Assembly (NCBI RefSeq): GCF_900624995.1
Contig: NZ_UYXQ01000010.1
Span: forward strand, 51,598 to 115,597
DNA length: 64,000 nt
Origin: Pseudomonas antarctica
GTDB lineage: Bacteria; Pseudomonadota; Gammaproteobacteria; Pseudomonadales; Pseudomonadaceae
Reading direction: 5' to 3'
A model generated the notes under the pieces. The model had not been told where the DNA came from. It was given only the letters and a program-made list of their open reading frames with translations, and ran no database searches. Made by a program: the position numbers and the translations under genes. Shown here in pieces: positions 54,980 through 63,806 of the stretch; the first letter of the stretch is position 1, and each line of letters begins with the position of its first letter.

Positions 54980-55004
54980 ATGTGGGCGCAAGCCCGCTCC
55001 CACA
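54980..55004. repeat. Compact solo REP palindrome
   Basis: ATGTGGGCGCAAGCCCGCTCCCACAT lacks the usual spacer, like the solo elements at 13085 and 57629. It lies between convergent genes. Confidence 0.7.
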
Positions 55005-55021
55005 TTTAATCTCCACACGAC

Positions 55022-57529
55022 CTACTTGCGGGGTTTGATCCGGGCGGTTGGTTCGGCCACCAACGGATCATCCGGCCAGTAATGCTTCGGATACCGCCCC
55101 TTCAAATCCCTCTTCACCTCGGCATACGTGCTGCGCCAGAAGTTCGCCAGGTCCTGCGTCACCTGCACCGGCCGGCGCGCCGGGGACAGCAGGTGCAACT
55201 TCACCACCTGACGCCCACCGGCGATACGCGGTGTGTCCGCCAGCCCGAACAACTCCTGCAAACGCACCGCCAGAATCGGCGGCTGTTCGCTGTAGTCCAA
55301 ACGCACCGAGGAGCCAGACGGCACTTTCACATGCTGCGGCGCCAACTCGTCCAGGCGCTGGGGCAGCGGCCAGGGCAACAGGTTGTGCAGGAAACTGGAG
55401 ATGTCCAGGTTGGCAAAATGGCTCAGGCGCGAGACTTTGCCCAGGTAGGGCATCAGCCAATGTTCGAGGCTGGCGAGCAAAGCCTTGTCACTGATGTCGG
55501 GCCATTCGCTGGTTTTTCCGGCGTCCAACTGGCGCAGCAGCATGACGCGGGCCTGCCATTGGCGCAGTTCAGGCGTCCACGGCAGCAGCTCCAGGCCTTT
55601 GCGGCGCACGAGGTTGACCAGCGCCTGGCTGCGCGCGGACTCGTCAAGACCGGTCAGCGGCTCACGGCTGAGCACCAGTTCGCCGACTTTGCGTTGGCGT
55701 TCGGCGCGCAGTACGCCTTCGCGCTCGTCCCAATCCAGTTGGTCGACGTTGCGCACTTGTTCAGCGAGCACGCTATCGAACAATGCCGGATCAAAATCAG
55801 CCGCGAGGTAGATGCGTTCTTCGCGCTGGCCCTGGCGGCTGCCGAGGTCGGCGATGACCAACCACGGTTGTTTCATCAGGCTGTCGGCCTCGGCGAACAG
55901 CGCGGCGCGGCCGTTGGCCAGACGGTATTCGGCGCCGCCGGGGCGGCGTTGCTGGGCGACGCGGTCCGGGTAGGCCAGCGCCAGCAAGGCGCCGAGCCAG
56001 CGTGGGTGGTCAGGGTCAGCGACGGCTTGGGTCGCCTGGCCTCTTAAATAACCGCGGTACTGCCGCGCCAATTGCTTGGCCCGCTGCACGCCACCTTGGG
56101 TGCCCCGCGCGCGTTCTTCGCCGGACATCAGCGCCAAACGGCTGTGCAAATCCGCACCGCCGCCGCGCAAGATATCGCGCTCACCCAACAGCGCGGCGAC
56201 ATCACAGGCGGTGGCTGCCAGCCCCAGGTCCTGCCCGCGCAGCAACAGGTGGGCAATACGCGGATGCGCCGGCAGCTCGGCCATCTTCTGGCCATGGGTT
56301 GTGAGTTTGTCGTCATTCAAAGCGCCGAGGCGCACCAGCAACTCCTGGGCCTGGGCATACGCGGCAGTCGGCGGCACGTCCAGCCACACCAGTTGCGTGG
56401 GCGTGACGCCCCAGCGCGCCAGTTGCAAGGCCAACCCGGCGAGGTCGGCGGCGAGGATTTCCGCACTGCCATAGGCCGCCAAGCCTTCATGCTGGTCCTC
56501 GGACCACAACCGATAACACACGCCCGGCTCCAGGCGCCCTGCCCGACCGGCGCGTTGGGTGGCGCTGGCGCGGGAGATGCGCTGAGTGTCGAGGCGGGTC
56601 ATGCCGCTGCCGGGGTCGAAACGCGGGACCCGCGCCAGCCCGGCGTCGATCACCACGCGCACGCCATTGATGGTCAGGCTGGTCTCGGCGATGTTGGTGG
56701 CCAGCACCACTTTGCGTTTGCCGGCCGGTGCCGGGTCGATGGCCGCACGCTGGGCGTTGAGGTCCAGCTCACCATGCAGCGGGCACAGCAGCACATCAGG
56801 GCGATCACCCAAGGCGTCAGCCAGTTGCTGATTAACGCGGCGAATCTCCGCTTGCCCCGGCAAAAAAACCAGAATGCTGCCAGTTTCGTCGTGCACAGCG
56901 TCGAGGAGTGTTTGCACCACGCGCGGCTCAATAAATTCCCCTGCCTGGTACGGCCGCCCCCAGCGCATCTGCACCGGGAACATGCGCCCTTCACTGCGCA
57001 GGATCGGCGCGTCATCCAGCAGCCCGGCCAGGCGCTCGCCTTCGAGAGTGGCGGACATCAGCAGGATTTTCAGCGGTTGTTCATCGCGAAACAGGTCGCG
57101 GCCATTCAGGCTCAGCGCCAACGCCAGGTCGGCGTCGAGGCTGCGCTCGTGGAATTCATCGAAGATCAGCAGGCCCACGCCTTCCAGCGCCGGGTCGTCC
57201 TGCAAGCGGCGGGTGAGAATGCCTTCGGTGACCACTTCGATGCGCGTATTGGGGCCGACCTTGCTGTCGAGGCGGATACGATAACCGACGGTTTCACCGA
57301 CCTTTTCACCCAGCTCACTGGCCAGGCGTTCGGCGGCGGCGCGTGCGGCCAGGCGCCGAGGCTCGAGCATCAAGATGGTCTGCCCGGCCAGCCACGGCTC
57401 GTTCAACAGGGCCAAGGGCACGCGGGTGGTTTTACCGGCGCCGGGCGGCGCTTCCAGCACGGCTTCATGGCGAATCGCCAAGGCGTCACGCAGGGCGGGT
57501 AAAACATCATCGATTGGCAACGAATTCAT
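55022..57529 (-). CDS. hrpB: ATP-dependent helicase HrpB
   Basis: This 835-residue DEAH-type helicase has an N-terminal core (GAGKTTRVPLALL, DEFHERSLDADLAL, SATLEG, TNIAETSLTI, QRAGRAGR) and the HrpB C-terminal domain ending near YPKHYWPDDP. The function is not settled. The length is normal for HrpB and the order relative to fieF, lrp and amn matches P. aeruginosa from memory. I use ATG 57529 (MNSLPIDDVLPAL); the upstream extension is unsupported. Confidence 0.93.
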   Translation of the reverse strand: MNSLPIDDVLPALRDALAIRHEAVLEAPPGAGKTTRVPLALLNEPWLAGQTILMLEPRRLAARAAAERLASELGEKVGETVGYRIRLDSKVGPNTRIEVVTEGILTRRLQDDPALEGVGLLIFDEFHERSLDADLALALSLNGRDLFRDEQPLKILLMSATLEGERLAGLLDDAPILRSEGRMFPVQMRWGRPYQAGEFIEPRVVQTLLDAVHDETGSILVFLPGQAEIRRVNQQLADALGDRPDVLLCPLHGELDLNAQRAAIDPAPAGKRKVVLATNIAETSLTINGVRVVIDAGLARVPRFDPGSGMTRLDTQRISRASATQRAGRAGRLEPGVCYRLWSEDQHEGLAAYGSAEILAADLAGLALQLARWGVTPTQLVWLDVPPTAAYAQAQELLVRLGALNDDKLTTHGQKMAELPAHPRIAHLLLRGQDLGLAATACDVAALLGERDILRGGGADLHSRLALMSGEERARGTQGGVQRAKQLARQYRGYLRGQATQAVADPDHPRWLGALLALAYPDRVAQQRRPGGAEYRLANGRAALFAEADSLMKQPWLVIADLGSRQGQREERIYLAADFDPALFDSVLAEQVRNVDQLDWDEREGVLRAERQRKVGELVLSREPLTGLDESARSQALVNLVRRKGLELLPWTPELRQWQARVMLLRQLDAGKTSEWPDISDKALLASLEHWLMPYLGKVSRLSHFANLDISSFLHNLLPWPLPQRLDELAPQHVKVPSGSSVRLDYSEQPPILAVRLQELFGLADTPRIAGGRQVVKLHLLSPARRPVQVTQDLANFWRSTYAEVKRDLKGRYPKHYWPDDPLVAEPTARIKPRK

Positions 57530-57628
57530 ACTGGCTCCAAAGCAGAGCGGCGAGTATAACGGCGAACTGCCGGATGCCGGTGTTGGTCTCAGCACCACCA
57601 CCGGCTTGGGCTGCGAATGCAGTCAAAG

Positions 57629-57654
57629 GTGGAAGCTGGCTTGCCTGCTCCCAC
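57629..57654. repeat. Compact solo REP palindrome
   Basis: GTGGAAGCTGGCTTGCCTGCTCCCAC has the same design as the element at 13085-13110, with one arm mismatch. It lies in the divergent hrpB/lipoprotein gap, an unusual place for REPs. Confidence 0.7.
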
Positions 57655-57720
57655 ATTAGAGCGGCGTCGCTCAACAGAGTTGTCATATAGTCCCGTATCA
57701 ACCGTGTTCAGGAGATTTTC

Positions 57721-58140
57721 ATGCGTATCGCTTCCCGTGTCATCGGCGGTGTCCTCGCCGTCACCCTGCTGAGCCAATTGACCGCCTGCGGTTCGATTTT
57801 CTACCCGGACCGTCGTGGCCAGATCGATGGCAAGATCGACCCGACCATTGCCGTACTCGACGCGGTGGGCCTGCTGTTCTATGTGATCCCGGGCCTGATC
57901 GCGTTTGGTGTCGACTTCGCCACCGGCGCCATCTATTTCGAGCCGGGCAAGACCGCCCAAGTCGCCCCCGAGAAACTGCGCGAAGCCATCGGCGCTGACG
58001 GCAAGGTCGACAATGCCAAGCTGCAAACCATCATCGAGCAGGAAACCGGCCGCACCCTGCCCCTGGACGACCCGCGCATGATCCAATTCAAGGGCAGCGT
58101 GCAACAACTCGCGGCCCTGGGCCTGCAACCCGCCGCTTAA
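57721..58140 (+). CDS. Small predicted lipoprotein
   Basis: The 139 residues start with a lipoprotein signal (VLAVTLLSQLTACGS; lipobox LTAC). A hydrophobic helix follows (VGLLFYVIPGLIAFGVDFATGAIYF), then a helical C-terminal half (TAQVAPEKLREAIG). No enzymatic motif is seen. AGGAG lies 8 bases upstream of ATG 57721. fieF starts 15 bases downstream, so they form an operon. Similar genes lie at this position in other Pseudomonas. Confidence 0.85.
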   Translation: MRIASRVIGGVLAVTLLSQLTACGSIFYPDRRGQIDGKIDPTIAVLDAVGLLFYVIPGLIAFGVDFATGAIYFEPGKTAQVAPEKLREAIGADGKVDNAKLQTIIEQETGRTLPLDDPRMIQFKGSVQQLAALGLQPAA

Positions 58141-58155
58141 GGATTCGACCCACTT

Positions 58156-59049
58156 ATGACCAGCAGTCCCGAACACGCCAGGCTCTTGCGCCTGGCCACT
58201 CGCGCCTCCGTGGGCGTGGCCTCTGCGCTGATTATCACCAAGGCCGTCGCCTGGTGGCTCAGCGGCTCGGTGAGCATGCTTGCCGGGTTGACCGACTCGC
58301 TGCTCGACGGCGTGACCTCGCTGCTCAATTTGCTCGCGGTGCATTACGCGCTGCGCCCGGCCGACGATGATCACCGCTATGGGCATGGCAAGGCGGAATC
58401 ACTGGCAGGCATGGCCCAGGCACTGTTTATCGCCGGCAGTGCGGCGTTGATCGCGTACCAGGCGTACCAGCGCTTGCAGCATCCGGAGCCCGTCGGCGCG
58501 CCTTGGCTGAGCATTGGTGTGATTGTGTTTTCGCTGGTGATGACCGTGGCGCTGCTGATGCTGCAACACCGGGTAGTCCGTGAAACCGGCTCCAACGCGG
58601 TGCGCGCGGACTCGCTGCATTACCGCTCGGATTTGCTGCTCAACGGCAGCATCCTGGTGGCACTGGTGTTCGCGGGCATGGGTTTCCATCAGGTGGACGC
58701 GTGGTTCGGCCTGGGGATCGCCGCCTACATCCTGTGGAGCGCAATCCAGATCGCCCGAGAGAGCTTTGCGGTGTTGATGGATGAGGAGCTGCCGCCGGAC
58801 GTGAGCCAGCACATGCTGGAACTGGCGCAGGGTGTGCCGGGCGTGTTGGGTGCGCATGATTTGCGCACGCGAATTTCCGGCAGCCACTGGTTTGTACAGT
58901 TGCACCTGGAATTGCCGGGGGAATTATCGCTGTCGGTGGCCCACGGCATCAGCGATCAAGCCGCCGATGCCATTCACCAAGCCTACCCGCGCGCCGAAGT
59001 GCTGGTGCACGCCGACCCGCGGGAAGTGGTCACGGGCAACAAAGCCTAG
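58156..59049 (+). CDS. fieF: Cation-diffusion-facilitator (CDF) divalent metal exporter
   Basis: The 297-residue antiporter probably exports Zn2+/Fe2+. There are six transmembrane helices. The metal site on helix 2 is DSLLDG and on helix 5 HYRSDLLLN (H/D residues), with the loop HRYGHGKAE between. The C-terminal cytoplasmic CDF domain includes HDLRTRISG and HADP. FieF length is right. It lies in an operon with the lipoprotein gene and is convergent with the DUF6515-like gene (4 bases overlap of stops). Confidence 0.9.
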   Translation: MTSSPEHARLLRLATRASVGVASALIITKAVAWWLSGSVSMLAGLTDSLLDGVTSLLNLLAVHYALRPADDDHRYGHGKAESLAGMAQALFIAGSAALIAYQAYQRLQHPEPVGAPWLSIGVIVFSLVMTVALLMLQHRVVRETGSNAVRADSLHYRSDLLLNGSILVALVFAGMGFHQVDAWFGLGIAAYILWSAIQIARESFAVLMDEELPPDVSQHMLELAQGVPGVLGAHDLRTRISGSHWFVQLHLELPGELSLSVAHGISDQAADAIHQAYPRAEVLVHADPREVVTGNKA

Positions 59050-60113
59050 TACTGCACCTGATAGCCGCGACTGGTCAGGCAGTTGCCCTGGGCCTGGCGG
59101 TAGGTTTGCACCACCGCCGGGTCAGGGGCGTAGGTCACTGCCTGCGGGTCGAAACCGCTTTGCTGCACGGCCCAACGATAACAATCGTAGCCGTCCTGCT
59201 GCACTTGAGCCGGTGATTGGCCATTGGCCGGGTAAGCCACTACGTCATAACCGTTGCCTTGCGGCGCGGGCTGGGGCGTCGGCACTTCTGTAGGCGGCTG
59301 CACCACCACGTACTGCTGAGTGGCGCTTTCATAGGTGTAATACGAGCCGGCGGCGAGGAAGAACAGCGCGCTGCCCACCCACACTTCCCGCGCGTAGTCC
59401 GGTAAGTAGTGCACACGGATGCCGTACGGCGGCGTCACCACCTCATAGCGCGGGCCTTGCGGGCGATACCAGTAGCCGCCGGAGAAGAAATAATCCTGGC
59501 CACGGTAAGGCACGCGGTAATTACGGTCGGGGAAACGGTCGACCATATAGCCTGGGCGGTATTGCGGGCCTGGGCCCCAGCCGTTGCCATGCCCATTCGG
59601 GCGGCCTGGCCAACGGTTGTCATTGGGGTGGCCATTATTGAAGCCGCCACTGTTATTACCCAGGCGCGAACCTGGGCCGCCGGCCTCCCAATGCGGGTTG
59701 CCGTCGTTGCGTCGTGGGATGTCACGGTAGTAACCCTGGCGCGGTTCCTGGGTCTGGCGCACGGTGTCCGGGCGACCTTGAATCGGCAAGTTATTCGCAG
59801 GCGCAGGCGCGGGTCGGGTCTGCTCGGCACCTTGCGGGCGGCCTTGCCACTGCCCGGCGCCGTGCGGCTGTTGCTCGGCGCGATCGAAGTGCTGGTTTTG
59901 CGGGCGCGGCGGGTTGTTTTCCCCACGCGGTTGATTGTTCTGCGGGCGGGGTTGGTTATTTTGCGGTCGCGGCTGCTCGTTGCCTTGCCGCCCGCCTTCC
60001 GGACCTCTTTCATGTTGACCGCCCCCTTCAGGGCGTGGGTCGTCGGCCATCACTTGCGTGCCGACGCTAACCATCAGCAAACCTACACCTGCCATACGCC
60101 AGATGCGCTTCAT
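59046..60113 (-). CDS. Pro/Gln/Asn-repeat secreted protein, DUF6515-like
   Basis: The 355-residue protein has a signal peptide (IWRMAGVGLLMVSVGTQVMA). A low-complexity repeat region follows (units of QPRPQN and NQPRGEN types, DNA ~59870-59990), then a long Gly/Asn/Pro/Arg-rich linker. The ordered C-terminal part has RVPYRGQDYFFSGGYWYRP, PPYGIRVHYLPDY and a hydrophobic ALFFLAAGSYYTYE, which I recall as DUF6515. The protein ends with a second small domain containing two Cys (DCYRWAV, NCLTSRG). A cell-envelope role is inferred. I use ATG 60113; the longer frame is unsupported. Confidence 0.78.
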   Translation of the reverse strand: MKRIWRMAGVGLLMVSVGTQVMADDPRPEGGGQHERGPEGGRQGNEQPRPQNNQPRPQNNQPRGENNPPRPQNQHFDRAEQQPHGAGQWQGRPQGAEQTRPAPAPANNLPIQGRPDTVRQTQEPRQGYYRDIPRRNDGNPHWEAGGPGSRLGNNSGGFNNGHPNDNRWPGRPNGHGNGWGPGPQYRPGYMVDRFPDRNYRVPYRGQDYFFSGGYWYRPQGPRYEVVTPPYGIRVHYLPDYAREVWVGSALFFLAAGSYYTYESATQQYVVVQPPTEVPTPQPAPQGNGYDVVAYPANGQSPAQVQQDGYDCYRWAVQQSGFDPQAVTYAPDPAVVQTYRQAQGNCLTSRGYQVQY

Positions 60114-60557
60114 GCTATTCCTCACTGCGGATAAGGGCCTAGAACGTCCGGCCTCATAGATAAGACTGGAAAAGCCCTGCCCGGTTCTGAGATAGGTTAT
60201 CAGTCGCAAGAGTTATTTTCGTAGGTAAAAGGCGCACGCAAAAGAAAAGGGGTGACCCGTCGGCCCCCCCTTGAGAATTTCGTCCTGGCTCAACGCTTTT
60301 GACGTTGGCTCACCTCACGCCGTCTTGTGGACAGTGTGCAGCCTGGAGGCCGGCTCAACCCTGCTAGGGCGGCGGCCGCAGCGAGCCTGATTGGGCTCGC
60401 TTTAAGTGGACTGTTGTCCAGGCGGTGATTCTGTTGGTAATCATAGGCCCCGCGCGCCGACAGATGATTGCGAAGATTGCGTCAATAAACAGTGCTTGCG
60501 CAATTTTTAACCCTTCATAGATAATTCGCCGCAATAGTTACGACAAAGGCCAACCCA
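60114..60557. other. Long intergenic region with hairpin, possible small RNA
   Basis: These 444 bases upstream of both divergent genes contain no supported ORF. GGCTCA occurs three times (~60289, ~60307, ~60351). A stem AGCGAGCC/GGCTCGCT with short T-run lies at 60380-60401. The first part (60235-60275) is purine-rich then C-rich. The arrangement could encode a small RNA ending at the hairpin, but no family is recognised. Confidence 0.35.
60380..60403 (+). terminator. Hairpin, possible terminator in the intergenic region
   Basis: 8-bp stem AGCGAGCC / GGCTCGCT with loop TGATTG and a short CTTTAA. Weak T-run; orientation + is preferred for that reason. Confidence 0.4.
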
Positions 60558-61037
60558 ATGAGCAAGCTTGACCGATACGACCTGAGTATTTTGGCGGAAT
60601 TGCAGCGCGACGCGAGGATCTCCAACCAGGAGCTGGCCGAACGCATCGGCTTGTCGCCGTCGCCCTGCTCGCGCCGGGTCAAGCAGCTTGAGGACGACGG
60701 CTACATCGCGCGCCAGGTTGCCTTGCTGGATCGCAAGATGCTCGGCCTGAGCCTCACGGCCTATGTGCTGATCGGTATGGACCGCCACACGCCCGAACGT
60801 TTCGAGAACTTCGAGGCGGCCATCCGCACCCTGCCGCAAGTACTGGAATGCAGTTTGGTGACGGGGATGGATGCTGACTATCAGTTGAAAGTGGTGGTGC
60901 CGGACATGGACCACTATCAGAAACTGCTGCTGGGGCATTTGACCCGTATTGAAGGCGTGACCAGCGTGCGCTCAAGCTTTGTGCTCAATCAGGTGCTCAA
61001 CAGCACCGAACTGCCGCTGACGCACCTGCGTACCTGA
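60558..61037 (+). CDS. Lrp/AsnC-family transcriptional regulator
   Basis: The 159 residues have a helix-turn-helix (DLSILAELQRDARISNQELAERIG…SPCSRRVKQLEDDG) and a C-terminal RAM domain (ECSLVTGMDADYQLKVVV). It is a second, separate Lrp paralogue in the window. It lies on its own in the fieF-rluE interval. From memory, P. aeruginosa has an Lrp gene in the same interval. The ligand is unknown. Confidence 0.92.
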   Translation: MSKLDRYDLSILAELQRDARISNQELAERIGLSPSPCSRRVKQLEDDGYIARQVALLDRKMLGLSLTAYVLIGMDRHTPERFENFEAAIRTLPQVLECSLVTGMDADYQLKVVVPDMDHYQKLLLGHLTRIEGVTSVRSSFVLNQVLNSTELPLTHLRT

Positions 61038-61059
61038 TCTCAAAAACGATGCCCCCCCC

Positions 61060-61148
61060 TGTGGGAGCTGGCTTGCTCGCGAATGCGGTCTGTCAGTTAA
61101 TGAGGATGTGACTGATGCACCGCATTCGCGAGCAAGCCCGCTCCCACA
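61060..61148. repeat. REPIN: inverted REP pair (mixed subtype)
   Basis: TGTGGGAGCTGGCTTGCTCG on the left combines a first-subtype head with a second-subtype tail; the right arm GCGAGCAAGCCCGCTCCCACA is of the second subtype. It lies between the two + strand genes lrp and DUF2788. Confidence 0.9.
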
Positions 61149-61231
61149 TTTAGCCCCTGTACGACGCAGGTCAATGTAGCGCCTGCCACGCCGCCTTATA
61201 CTTGCAGCCTGCCCTGCCGGAAAAAACTCCC

Positions 61232-61450
61232 ATGAACAACATCGACCCCGCCGTGTTTGAAGAATGGATGATGACCGGCCTGGTCACCCTCCTGATCATT
61301 TTCATGGGCTTTATCGTCTGGGACCTGGCAAAGAAATCCAAAGCCGGGCGCTTTGGCTCTTTCATCCTGTTTTTCGTGCTGGGCCTGGGCGTGGCCGCGT
61401 TCATCATCAAGAGCGTGGTAATCGGCCTGATCGAGTCCGGCGCCCTATAA
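61232..61450 (+). CDS. DUF2788 small membrane protein
   Basis: The 72 residues have two hydrophobic helices ([17 protein letters not shown] and [20 protein letters not shown]) separated by a basic turn KKSKAGRFG, the DUF2788 layout. The function is unknown. I use ATG 61232 and not 61202, because the family begins with the [16 protein letters not shown] start. Its 3' end overlaps the convergent rluE gene by six bases. Confidence 0.85.
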   Translation: MNNIDPAVFEEWMMTGLVTLLIIFMGFIVWDLAKKSKAGRFGSFILFFVLGLGVAAFIIKSVVIGLIESGAL

Positions 61451-62080
61451 CCGCGCCGGCACTTCCTTCCATTGGCCTTGGTCCAGGCCCTCAATCGACC
61501 AGTCACCAATTCGCACGCGCACCAGACGCAAGGTCGGCAAACCCACCGCCGCCGTCATGCGTCTTACCTGACGGTTACGTCCCTCACGAATCACCAATTC
61601 CAGCCAATGCGTCGGCACACTTTTGCGAAACCGCACGGGCGGGTTGCGCGGCCATAACTCAGGCTCGTCCAACGGCCGCGCTTGCGCGGGCAAGGTCATG
61701 CCGTCGTTAAGCTCCACGCCGTCACGCAGGCGTTGCAGTTGTTCTTCGCTGGGTTCGCCTTCGACTTGCACCCAGTAGGTTTTCGCCAGCTTGTGCTTGG
61801 GGTCGGCAATCCGCGCCTGCAGTTGGCCATCGTTGGTCAACAGCAACAGACCTTCGCTGTCACGGTCCAGGCGACCGGCCGGGTAAATGCCGGGGATGTC
61901 GATAAAATCCTTGAGGGTCGCCCGCCCGCCTTCGTCACTGAACTGGGTCAGCACATCGAAAGGTTTATTGAACAGGACCAATTTCGGCTCAGCCGGTGGC
62001 GCCTTGGCAACGCGACGCGCAGCAGAATGTGGAGGTTTCACGCCTGGGCGGCGCGAATCGGGACGGGTGGGACGGGACAT
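61445..62080 (-). CDS. rluE: 23S rRNA pseudouridine synthase, RluE-like
   Basis: The 211 residues belong to the RsuA/RluE family. The catalytic Asp is in [13 protein letters not shown]. Other signatures are [22 protein letters not shown] and [11 protein letters not shown]. RluE modifies U2457 of E. coli 23S rRNA. An N-terminal basic tail ([14 protein letters not shown]) precedes the core. I use ATG 62080; the frame extends 11 codons upstream without support. Single gene, convergent with DUF2788. Confidence 0.9.
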   Translation of the reverse strand: MSRPTRPDSRRPGVKPPHSAARRVAKAPPAEPKLVLFNKPFDVLTQFSDEGGRATLKDFIDIPGIYPAGRLDRDSEGLLLLTNDGQLQARIADPKHKLAKTYWVQVEGEPSEEQLQRLRDGVELNDGMTLPAQARPLDEPELWPRNPPVRFRKSVPTHWLELVIREGRNRQVRRMTAAVGLPTLRLVRVRIGDWSIEGLDQGQWKEVPARL

Positions 62081-62151
62081 GGCAAAGAAACATCTAACGG
62101 TCAGGACCGACAATGCTAGTGGCCTGACCGCTAAATGACCATCCCAACCGC

Positions 62152-63624
62152 TTAGCGGAACGGCGGCTCGTCGAAGCTGCGCAGTTTGCGCGAGTGCAGC
62201 GAGTTGAGTTCGGTGCGCAACAGGTCCACCGCCTCGATGCCGATTTTCAAGTGCTGGCTGACCGCACGCTCATAGAACGCGTTGGCCGAACCTGGCAGCT
62301 TGATCTCGCTGTGCAGCGGTTTGTCCGAGACGCACAGCAACGTGCCATAAGGCACGCGCAGGCGATAACCCTGGGCGGCGATGGTGCCGCTTTCCATGTC
62401 CACTGCTACGGCGCGGGACAGGTTGATTAGCGGCCGTTCCTGGGCCCAACGCAGCTCCCAGTTGCGATCGTCGTAGGTCAACACGGTGCCGGTGCGCAGG
62501 CGCTTTTTCAGCTCTTCGCCTTTTTCGCCGGTGACGTTGGCCGCGGCTTGCTGCAAGGCCATCTGCACCTCGGCCAGGGCCGGAATCGGGATATTCGGCG
62601 GCACCACACGGTCGAGAATCCCGTCGCGGCGCATATAGGCGTGGGCCAATACATAGTCGCCGATGGTCTGGGATTGGCGCAGCCCGCCGCAGTGGCCGAT
62701 CATCAGCCAGCAGTGTGGGCGCAGCACGGCCAGGTGGTCGGTAATGTTCTTCGCGTTGGACGGGCCGACGCCGATGTTCACCAGCGTTACGCCGTGGCCG
62801 TCGCTGGCTTGCAGGTGGTAGGCCGGCATCTGGTAACGGTGCCAGACCACACCGGCAGCAATCGCCGAGGCTTCGCCGTGGTCCATGCTCTTGTCGATGA
62901 TTACGTTGCCCGGCAACACCATGCGGATAAACCGTGGGTCGCTGCGCAATTGCTCCAGGCCATGCAGGATGAACTGGTCAACATAGCGGTGGTAGTTGGT
63001 CAGCAGGATCCACGGCTGCACATGGCGCCAGTCGCTGCCGGTGTAGTGCACCAAGCGGCGCAGGGAAAAGTCCACGCGGGCGGCGTCGAACAGCGCCAGC
63101 GGCAGCGGGTCGGTGTTTTCCCAGTCGTAGAGGCCATCGGCAATGCCGTCGGTGGCGGCGGACAGGTCGGTGCTGGGGAACACACGCGCCAGCGTTGCGG
63201 CGGTTACGCCGGAGCCGGCCAGTTCGTCGCCCTGCTCCACCACATACGGGTAGGGAATGTTCTGTTGGCTCACGCCGACTTCCACCGTTACGGTAAAGTC
63301 ATGCATCAGCGGCACCAACTGCTCCAGCAGGTACTTACGGAATGCCGCCGGATGAGTGACGGTAACGCTGTAGGTGCCCGGCAACTGGACCTTGGCATAC
63401 GCACGGGTGGTCTGTGGGACTTCGCCCTGAACTAGGTAGGTCAGGCGCAATTCCGGGTAGCGAAACAGTGCGCGTTGTGCGGCGTCGGGCTCGACGCGGT
63501 CCTTGAGGTATTGCTTGAGAGCTTGATTGAGGGCGCCGGTAGCACGCTCATGAAGAGCCGCCAGCCGATCCACGGCTTCTTCGGCGGTTTGAACGACAAC
63601 AAAAGCTTCGGTCACGGTAAGCAT
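62152..63624 (-). CDS. amn: AMP nucleosidase
   Basis: Amn hydrolyses AMP to adenine and ribose 5-phosphate and controls adenylate levels. The 490 residues are close to the E. coli enzyme. The C-terminal half shows the nucleoside phosphorylase-like core ([56 protein letters not shown]). The N-terminal half is the Amn-specific regulatory domain. It starts at ATG 63624 and is transcribed towards rluE. Confidence 0.95.
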   Translation of the reverse strand: MLTVTEAFVVVQTAEEAVDRLAALHERATGALNQALKQYLKDRVEPDAAQRALFRYPELRLTYLVQGEVPQTTRAYAKVQLPGTYSVTVTHPAAFRKYLLEQLVPLMHDFTVTVEVGVSQQNIPYPYVVEQGDELAGSGVTAATLARVFPSTDLSAATDGIADGLYDWENTDPLPLALFDAARVDFSLRRLVHYTGSDWRHVQPWILLTNYHRYVDQFILHGLEQLRSDPRFIRMVLPGNVIIDKSMDHGEASAIAAGVVWHRYQMPAYHLQASDGHGVTLVNIGVGPSNAKNITDHLAVLRPHCWLMIGHCGGLRQSQTIGDYVLAHAYMRRDGILDRVVPPNIPIPALAEVQMALQQAAANVTGEKGEELKKRLRTGTVLTYDDRNWELRWAQERPLINLSRAVAVDMESGTIAAQGYRLRVPYGTLLCVSDKPLHSEIKLPGSANAFYERAVSQHLKIGIEAVDLLRTELNSLHSRKLRSFDEPPFR

Positions 63625-63700
63625 CCTGTGTTCTGACTTGCAGGCCTTTATCTTGCCTGTATCGCGGCCTCACTGAAACAGTGGAATTGGATTGCGATCA

Positions 63701-63791
63701 ATGTGGGAGCGGGCTTGCTCGCGAATACGGTCTGTCAGTTGCTGAATAGGCGACTGATACGGCGCATTCGCGAGCAAGCCCGCTCCCGCAT
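63701..63791. repeat. REPIN: inverted REP pair (GGGAGCGGGCTTGC type)
   Basis: ATGTGGGAGCGGGCTTGCTC is mirrored by GAGCAAGCCCGCTCCCGCAT; the final arm has one mismatch (CCCGCA for CCCACA). Confidence 0.9.
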
Positions 63792-63806
63792 TTTGACCGA
63801 GTTTAG

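Noticed and set aside
8995..63791. CRISPR array formed by repeated palindromes
   Set aside because: The repeats are scattered kilobases apart, inverted in pairs, and there are no regular spacers or cas genes; they are REP/REPIN elements.
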